Assembly (NCBI GenBank): GCA_934646185.1
Contig: CAKUEH010000007.1
Coordinates: forward strand, 57,600 to 121,599
From: an uncultured Oscillospiraceae bacterium
Lineage (GTDB): Bacteria; Bacillota; Clostridia; Oscillospirales; Oscillospiraceae
DNA length: 64,000 nt
Reading direction: 5' to 3'
The position numbers and the translations under genes were made by a program. Positions 59,985 to 64,000 of the stretch are shown piece after piece (positions within the stretch are counted from its first letter, which is position 1; every line of letters begins with the position of its first letter). Below the pieces are notes generated by a model. The model saw only the letters and a list, made by a program, of their open reading frames with translations, had not been told where the DNA came from and did no database searches.

Positions 59985-60572
59985 CTATCCGGCGGGCGTT
60001 CCGTACAGCATCGGCTGCAGCTGCTCGCCGCGCAGCGCGGCCTCGACGGTCTGCGGCAGCTTTGTGAAGTCCGCGACGAGCGAGCGCGGCTTTTTGAACG
60101 CGCTGTCCTGCCCGAACGGGACGAAATAATACCCGCGCCGGTTCAGAAGCGCGCCGAGATTCGCCGCGTTTCCGGCCAGACCGTCGTTGGTGGACACGGC
60201 GAGAATGACGGGCCGCTCGTTCCGCAGATGCGCCTTTGCCGCCAGCGTGACCGGCCCGTCGGCGATGCCCGCGGCGAGCTTGGCAAGCGTATTTCCCGTA
60301 CACGGCATGATAATAAGCGCGTCCAGCAGCTTCTTCGGCCCGAACGGCTCCGCCTCTTTTATCGTATGGACGATCCCGCGGCCGCACAGCGCTTCCAGCC
60401 GTTCCCGGAACTGCGCCGCGGGACCGAAGCGGCTGTCCGTTTCAAAGCTGACCTGTGACATGACCGGAACGAGATCATAGACCTCCCGGTCGAGCGTCTC
60501 AAATGCGTCCAGAACGCGGGAAAACGTGCAGAACGAGCCGCACATGGCGAGCCCAAGCGTGTTTTTTTTCAT
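59985..60572 (-). CDS. dpaB: Dipicolinate synthase subunit B
   Basis: The product has 195 residues from ATG 60572, which follows GGAGG; the longer frame lies inside dpaA. The flavoprotein-like fold of SpoVFB shows LGLAMCGSFCTFSRVLDAFE near the start, VSFETDSRFGPAAQFRERLE, LIIMPCTGNTLAKLAAGIAD (the flavin/phosphate loop) and VILAVSTNDGLAGNAANLG. Together with DpaA it makes dipicolinic acid from dihydrodipicolinate in the mother cell for spore heat resistance. It overlaps dpaA by 4 bases. Confidence 0.95.
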   Translation of the reverse strand: MKKNTLGLAMCGSFCTFSRVLDAFETLDREVYDLVPVMSQVSFETDSRFGPAAQFRERLEALCGRGIVHTIKEAEPFGPKKLLDALIIMPCTGNTLAKLAAGIADGPVTLAAKAHLRNERPVILAVSTNDGLAGNAANLGALLNRRGYYFVPFGQDSAFKKPRSLVADFTKLPQTVEAALRGEQLQPMLYGTPAG

Positions 60573-61411
60573 GGTGCTTCCTCCAAGTCCAGATTGCGGA
60601 ATATGGCGCGCCGGATGATCGCGGCGGCGGTCTCCGGCGCGTATTTGCCCGGCAGACCCCGCGCGGCGCAATACCCCGGCAGCGCCTGCGCCTCGGCGCA
60701 GAACCCGCCGGGCAGGCTGGCAAGCTCCAGCAGCGCGCAGTCCGTGCGGATGGACGGCAGCTGCTCCGGGCCGATGAGCGGCGCGGGGACGGTGTTGACG
60801 ATCCCGTCATACTGTGTGAGCGCGTCCGTCAGGCTCTCCGTTCTGACGCGGCGATAGCCGAGGATGCGCGCGAGCTCCAGATCCTGCGGCTTACGCGCCG
60901 AGACGGTCACGTCCGCGCCCAGCGCCCGCAGCTTGCGCGCCAGCAGCTTCCCGATGCGCCCGAAGCCGCAGATCAGCGTCCGGCTGCCCGCGAGCGGGCA
61001 GTGCAGCCGCGCCAAAAGCAGCGGAAGCGCCGCCTCGGCGGTCAGCTCCGCGTTCTGCAGCAGCAGCGCTTCGTCCTTTGCGTAGTCAAAAAAGGAAATG
61101 CCGCGCGCGCGCAGCAGATCCTCCGCCGGGCCGAGCATCCCGCCGCAGACGAGCGCGCCCGGCGCCGCCGCATCCAGAATATCCGCCAGCGGCACGCCGC
61201 CGCCCTCCGCGCGGACGGCTTCTGTCCCCGCAAGCGCGGGCATCGGCAGGATCAGAACATTTGCGGCCAGTATGCAGCCGGGCAGGCCCGGCGCGCTGTC
61301 CTGTGTATCCGGCACGCGGTACGCGGACGACGAAAGGCCCAGCCCGCGCAGCTGCCGCAGCAGACACCGCTGCCGCGCATCGCCGCCGATGACGGCAAAT
61401 GATCGCTTCAA
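60569..61411 (-). CDS. dpaA: Dipicolinate synthase subunit A
   Basis: The product has 280 residues. I choose TTG 61411, since AAGGGG lies 7 bases upstream and the protein then begins MKRSFAVIGGDARQRCLLRQ, the normal DpaA start. The GTG at 61417 would overlap the ribosome site. The NAD(P)-binding loop LICGFGRIGKLLARKLRALG and the following VTVSARKPQDLELARILGY strand are clear. It is the NAD(P)-dependent partner of DpaB. No sigma-K promoter was identified with confidence. The gene supports spore formation in this organism. Confidence 0.94.
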   Translation of the reverse strand: MKRSFAVIGGDARQRCLLRQLRGLGLSSSAYRVPDTQDSAPGLPGCILAANVLILPMPALAGTEAVRAEGGGVPLADILDAAAPGALVCGGMLGPAEDLLRARGISFFDYAKDEALLLQNAELTAEAALPLLLARLHCPLAGSRTLICGFGRIGKLLARKLRALGADVTVSARKPQDLELARILGYRRVRTESLTDALTQYDGIVNTVPAPLIGPEQLPSIRTDCALLELASLPGGFCAEAQALPGYCAARGLPGKYAPETAAAIIRRAIFRNLDLEEAP

Positions 61412-61450
61412 ATGCACCCCTTCTTTCCTGATATCCTATGCAGCACGCAG

Positions 61451-61480
61451 AAAAAAGGCCCCTGCCTTTGCGGCAGGGGC
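61451..61480 (-). terminator. Terminator of the CAP-domain gene
   Basis: Stem GCCCCTGCC/GGCAGGGGC with TTTGC loop. On the minus strand it ends in a T-run (A-run 61451-61456). It starts 44 bases after the stop codon. Confidence 0.88.
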
Positions 61481-61523
61481 AAGCGTATGGATACGGCTTT
61501 TTATCTATATATAGTATGTCTGG

Positions 61524-62120
61524 TCAGCCGATGAACCACTGGGTCCAGTACCCGCCGTCTTCGACGTAGCCGACGCCGAGCGTCGTATAGTTCGCGGACA
61601 GAATGTTCGCGCGGTGGCCCTCGGAATTCATCCAGGCGGCCACGACGGCTTCCGGCGTCGAATAGCCCATGGCAATGTTTTCACCCGCCGAGCGGTACGA
61701 CACGCCGAATGCGCGCATCATGTCGAACGGGGAGCCATAGGTCGGGCTGGTGTGGGAGAAGTAGCCCTGGTCGTGCATGTCCTGCGATTTGACGCGGGCA
61801 TAGCCGCAGAGCGTTTCGTCCAGCGTCAGGGCCGCAAGGCCGTATTTCGCGCGCTCGGCATTGACGAGCGCGACGACCTGCTGCTCATAGCTGGAAACGG
61901 ATGCCCCGCCGGACGGCTGTTCGGGCTGTTCCGGCTCCGACGGCGTTTCGCCGCAGCTGAAGCCGAAGCGGTCGCAGAGATACTGCCGCCAGCAGCTGAC
62001 CGGTACGGTGCAGCCGGAGCCCGGCCGGGGCGCGCAGCGGAAGCCCGCCGCGCCTGCGGGAAGCGCTGCTGAAAAAACAAGGAGCAGCGCAAGGAGTAAT
62101 GCGGGGATTTTTCTTTTCAT
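61524..62120 (-). CDS. Secreted CAP-domain (SCP/PR1) protein
   Basis: The product has 198 residues. AAGGAGG precedes the ATG. Signal peptide MKRKIPALLLALLLVFSAAL, cut near AGA. A Cys-containing segment (GSGCTVPVSCWRQYLCDRF) and a Pro/Glu linker lead to the CAP domain (about 78-198: VVALVNAERAKYGLAALTLD, YFSHTSPTYGSPFDMM, AGENIAMGYSTPEAVVAAWM, NSEGHRANILSANYTTLGVG). It resembles B. subtilis YkwD-type proteins. The conserved His and Glu residues of the CAP cavity are present (FSHTS, GENIA, GHRANI). The function of bacterial CAP proteins is mostly unknown. Confidence 0.93.
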   Translation of the reverse strand: MKRKIPALLLALLLVFSAALPAGAAGFRCAPRPGSGCTVPVSCWRQYLCDRFGFSCGETPSEPEQPEQPSGGASVSSYEQQVVALVNAERAKYGLAALTLDETLCGYARVKSQDMHDQGYFSHTSPTYGSPFDMMRAFGVSYRSAGENIAMGYSTPEAVVAAWMNSEGHRANILSANYTTLGVGYVEDGGYWTQWFIG

Positions 62121-62141
62121 GGTAATACCTCCTTCTTCTTC

Positions 62142-62170
62142 GTTTTACGCCCATTTTCGCAGGAAAACAA
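62142..62170 (-). promoter_or_regulatory. Candidate promoter of the CAP-domain gene
   Basis: On the minus strand TTGTTT (62165-62170), 17-base spacer, TAAAAC (62142-62147). Confidence 0.55.
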
Positions 62171-62212
62171 GCGGTAAATCCTTCCTCGCGGTTGGAAAAG
62201 CGCACGAAGGGC

Positions 62213-62241
62213 TTGTGTTTTCAGGACTTTTTTGCTATACT
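62213..62241 (+). promoter_or_regulatory. Promoter of the DUF4364 gene
   Basis: TTGTGT (62213-62218), 17-base spacer, TATACT (62236-62241). Confidence 0.75.
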
Positions 62242-62280
62242 GGGAACAGCGCAGAAATGTTTTCCAACGAGGTGACAAGC

Positions 62281-62829
62281 ATGGAACAGCACGGTTTTAT
62301 TCAGGATATGCTCGACGTCAAGGTCCTTATTTTGTTTGTCATGGCCAAGCTCTCCTATCCGGTGCCGCTGCAGACGATCTACGAGCTGTGCTATCAGGAC
62401 GATAAGCTCAGCTATTTCGACGTCAGCGTCGCCGTTCCCCAGATGGTGCAGAGCGGCCATCTGCAGCAGCTGCCGGACGATACCTATGTCATCACCGACA
62501 AGGGCCGCGAGCACGAGGAGATCACCTGCGACGCCATCGCCTACCCGGTCATGCAGCGCGCGCTGACAGCGGTGCAGCGCTATAATACCCGCATGCAGCG
62601 CAAGGGTCTGATCGAAACGAAGATCGAGCAGGAGGAAACGGGCGACTATCTCGCGCAGCTGGCTCTGCGCGACGACGCGGGCGTTCTCATGAAGCTCGAG
62701 CTTGCCGCGCCGACGCTCTCGCAGGCCCGGACGCTCGTCCGTGCGTATGAAAAGCAGGCGGACACGATCTATCAGCAGCTCCTGCAGCAGCTGCTTGAGG
62801 AAAAGGGGAGTACTCATGCGGAGCTTTAA
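62281..62829 (+). CDS. DUF4364 family protein
   Basis: The product has 182 residues. ATG 62281 follows GAGGTGA; an earlier in-frame ATG lacks a site. The start (MEQHGFIQDMLDVKVLILFV MAKLSYPV region) and the winged-helix-like N-terminal half (TIYELCYQDDKLSYFDVSVA, then SGHLQQLPDDTYVITDKGRE) match DUF4364, a Clostridia family with a probable DNA-binding fold. The C-terminal half is helical. Function is unknown. It overlaps the following HTH gene by 14 bases, so the pair is co-translated. Confidence 0.85.
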   Translation: MEQHGFIQDMLDVKVLILFVMAKLSYPVPLQTIYELCYQDDKLSYFDVSVAVPQMVQSGHLQQLPDDTYVITDKGREHEEITCDAIAYPVMQRALTAVQRYNTRMQRKGLIETKIEQEETGDYLAQLALRDDAGVLMKLELAAPTLSQARTLVRAYEKQADTIYQQLLQQLLEEKGSTHAEL

Positions 62830-63037
62830 GGCCGCGCCGGAGGTGCTCAGCGCATGGATGGCCGAGCGGCAGCTGACGGCGGCGGAGCTGTCCCGGCAGA
62901 CCGGCATCGACGCCGGGATCCTCCGCAAGATCATGACCGGCCGCGAGACGGCCGTCAGCACCCGGAACCTCATGACGCTCGCGCGCTACTTCGGCCTGAG
63001 CATGCAGGAGCTGATCGACGCATTTTCCGGACAATAA
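62816..63037 (+). CDS. Small XRE-type helix-turn-helix protein
   Basis: The product has 73 residues from ATG 62816, preceded by AAAAGGGGAG. One Cro/C1-type HTH fills it (AWMAERQLTAAELSRQTGID, then ILRKIMTGRETAVSTRNLMT). No other domain is present. Most stand-alone Cro-like proteins of this size act as dimeric repressors. It overlaps the DUF4364 gene, so it may regulate that gene or work with its product. Confidence 0.85.
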   Translation: MRSFKAAPEVLSAWMAERQLTAAELSRQTGIDAGILRKIMTGRETAVSTRNLMTLARYFGLSMQELIDAFSGQ

Positions 63038-63111
63038 TGCAGGCGGCGGGCGCGGATGCGCCCGCCTTTGCCCGTTCACACAATGTTTACCGCGTCAGAC
63101 CCGCGTCAACC

Positions 63112-63140
63112 TTGCAATTTGACGGAAACTGTGGTATACT
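63112..63140 (+). promoter_or_regulatory. Promoter of hpf
   Basis: TTGCAA (63112-63117), 17-base spacer, TATACT (63135-63140), leader about 50 bases. Confidence 0.8.
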
Positions 63141-63195
63141 ATAGTCACAGGGAGAGATCCCTGGGAAGTATGGCATCACGAAAGGAGCGGTAACT

Positions 63196-63735
63196 ATGAG
63201 ATTTCAGTACACCGAAAAGAAGGTAACCCTGCCTGAGAACGTTCACAAGTATGCGGAAAAGAAAGTCATGAAGCTCGAACGTTTCTTCGGCACCGACGCC
63301 GACGCTCTTGTCACCTTCAGCGTTGAGAAGAACCGCAACAACGTCGAAATTACGGTTCATGCAGCGAACACCTACTTCCGCGCCAGTGAGAGCACGTCCG
63401 ATATGTTCGCGTCGATCGACGCGGCCGTGGCGACCATCGAACGCCAGATCCGCAAGAACAAGACCCGCCTGGCCCGGCGTCTGCGGCAGGATGCGTTCGT
63501 CCGCACTCCGGACGAGACCTCGTTCGCACCTGAAGAACCCGAAGAGGGCACATTCGAGCTTGTGAGAACCAAGAAGTTCAACATGAAGCCGATGACCCGC
63601 GAGGAAGCCATCCTCCAGATGAATCTGCTGGAGCATACGTTCTTCGCGTTCCGCGACGAGGACAACGACGGCGCGTTTGCAGTCGTGTACAAGAGAACTG
63701 ACGGCGGCTACGGCCTCATTGAGGACGAAGCCTGA
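63196..63735 (+). CDS. hpf: Long-form ribosome hibernation promoting factor
   Basis: The product has 179 residues. AAAGGAG precedes the ATG. The N-terminal S30AE domain (about 1-100: MRFQYTEKKVTLPENVHKYA, then KVMKLERFFGTDADALVTFS, and ATIERQIRKNKTRL) binds the small ribosomal subunit. After a linker, the C-terminal domain (about 120-179: LVRTKKFNMKPMTREEAILQ, MNLLEHTFFAFRDEDN) mediates dimerisation into inactive 100S ribosomes. The long form is usual in Gram-positive bacteria. Confidence 0.96.
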   Translation: MRFQYTEKKVTLPENVHKYAEKKVMKLERFFGTDADALVTFSVEKNRNNVEITVHAANTYFRASESTSDMFASIDAAVATIERQIRKNKTRLARRLRQDAFVRTPDETSFAPEEPEEGTFELVRTKKFNMKPMTREEAILQMNLLEHTFFAFRDEDNDGAFAVVYKRTDGGYGLIEDEA

Positions 63736-63752
63736 AGTACCGTGGAATACCG

Positions 63753-63780
63753 ATGGACGCCCTCCGGGGCGTCCATTTTT
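63753..63780 (+). terminator. Terminator of hpf
   Basis: Stem ATGGACGCC/GGCGTCCAT with six-base loop and TTTTT, 18 bases after the stop. Confidence 0.92.
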
Positions 63781-63889
63781 GCGCAGATCCGGCATAAGAA
63801 ACACGAAAGACGGCGTTCTATGGTGCTTATGGCTAAAACGACCAAAAACCACCGGCCTGTTTTTGTGCAGGATTTAACATAAGTTTTTG

Positions 63890-63918
63890 TTGACTTTTGC
63901 ATCAGTATTTGTTATCAT
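63890..63918 (+). promoter_or_regulatory. Promoter facing out of the right edge
   Basis: TTGACT (63890-63895), 17-base spacer, TATCAT (63913-63918). No reading frame follows before the edge. Confidence 0.7.
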
Positions 63919-63993
63919 AGCAAAGCGTTCTGAGGGAGCGCGGCAGATCGGACGGGGATCAAGAAAAAAGATCAAAAAGATCGAAAAAACTTC

Positions 63994-64000
63994 TTGACAA
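63994..64000 (+). promoter_or_regulatory. Second -35 box at the right edge, possible rRNA promoter
   Basis: TTGACAA preceded by an A-rich stretch with repeated GATCAAAAAGATCGAAAAAA, which looks like an UP element. Tandem promoters followed by TTGACA in an A-rich context are typical of rRNA or tRNA operons in Firmicutes. The rest lies outside the window. Confidence 0.4.

Overview
The window looks like chromosome of a GC-rich, spore-forming, Gram-positive gut Clostridium, most likely in the Oscillospirales (Oscillibacter/Dysosmobacter-like; this is an inference). Support comes from the dipicolinate synthase pair, a SpoIID-like protein, type III glutamine synthetase, DUF4364, many lipoprotein boxes, S-layer-homology domains, strong AGGAGG ribosome sites and intergenic repeats typical of such genomes. 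No phage, plasmid, insertion sequence with a transposase, CRISPR array, tRNA or rRNA gene is visible.

Layout. 1-10.7 kb: secreted proteins, namely the tail of an unknown protein, a BspA-like leucine-rich-repeat protein with cohesin and dockerin domains, a small cohesin protein, and an 1850-residue protein with three copies of a beta-helix-like module. A 137-bp gene-tail-plus-leader cassette occurs twice here. 10.9-13 kb: a BlaI/M56 sensor pair in which the M56 protein carries a C-terminal M23 domain. 13.5-17.3 kb: a large solute-binding-like lipoprotein, a 29-residue small ORF, a membrane-flavodoxin fusion and a MATE remnant. 17.3-25 kb: an AraC regulator divergent from a GPH symporter, a GH78 rhamnosidase and a GH3 glycosidase. 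25-31.1 kb: an oligopeptide ABC transporter with a TPR protein.

31.3-43.8 kb is the most coherent block. A response regulator, histidine kinase and sugar-binding lipoprotein form a three-part sensor. It lies beside an AraR-type repressor, a furanose-type ABC importer (binding protein, double ATPase, two permeases) and L-arabinose isomerase. The sensor's binding protein is a paralogue of the transporter's, so the block reads as sense, import and isomerise a pentose. Kinase and epimerase genes are not in the window.

43.9-49.2 kb: a 1669-residue SLH surface protein translationally coupled to a small membrane protein. 49.6-52.5 kb: type III glutamine synthetase with a terminator in its leader, divergent from an ANTAR antiterminator gene. 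52.8-55.6 kb: a membrane TPR/LRR protein divergent from a SpoIID-like protein. 56-59.9 kb: a second kinase, binding-protein and regulator triad with no transporter. 60-64 kb: dpaAB, a CAP-domain protein, DUF4364 with a tiny HTH protein, hpf, and a promoter region at the edge that resembles the start of an rRNA operon.

Two dispersed non-coding repeat families fill most intergenic gaps: a paired-hairpin element (family A) and a roughly 105-bp element with terminal inverted repeats (family B).
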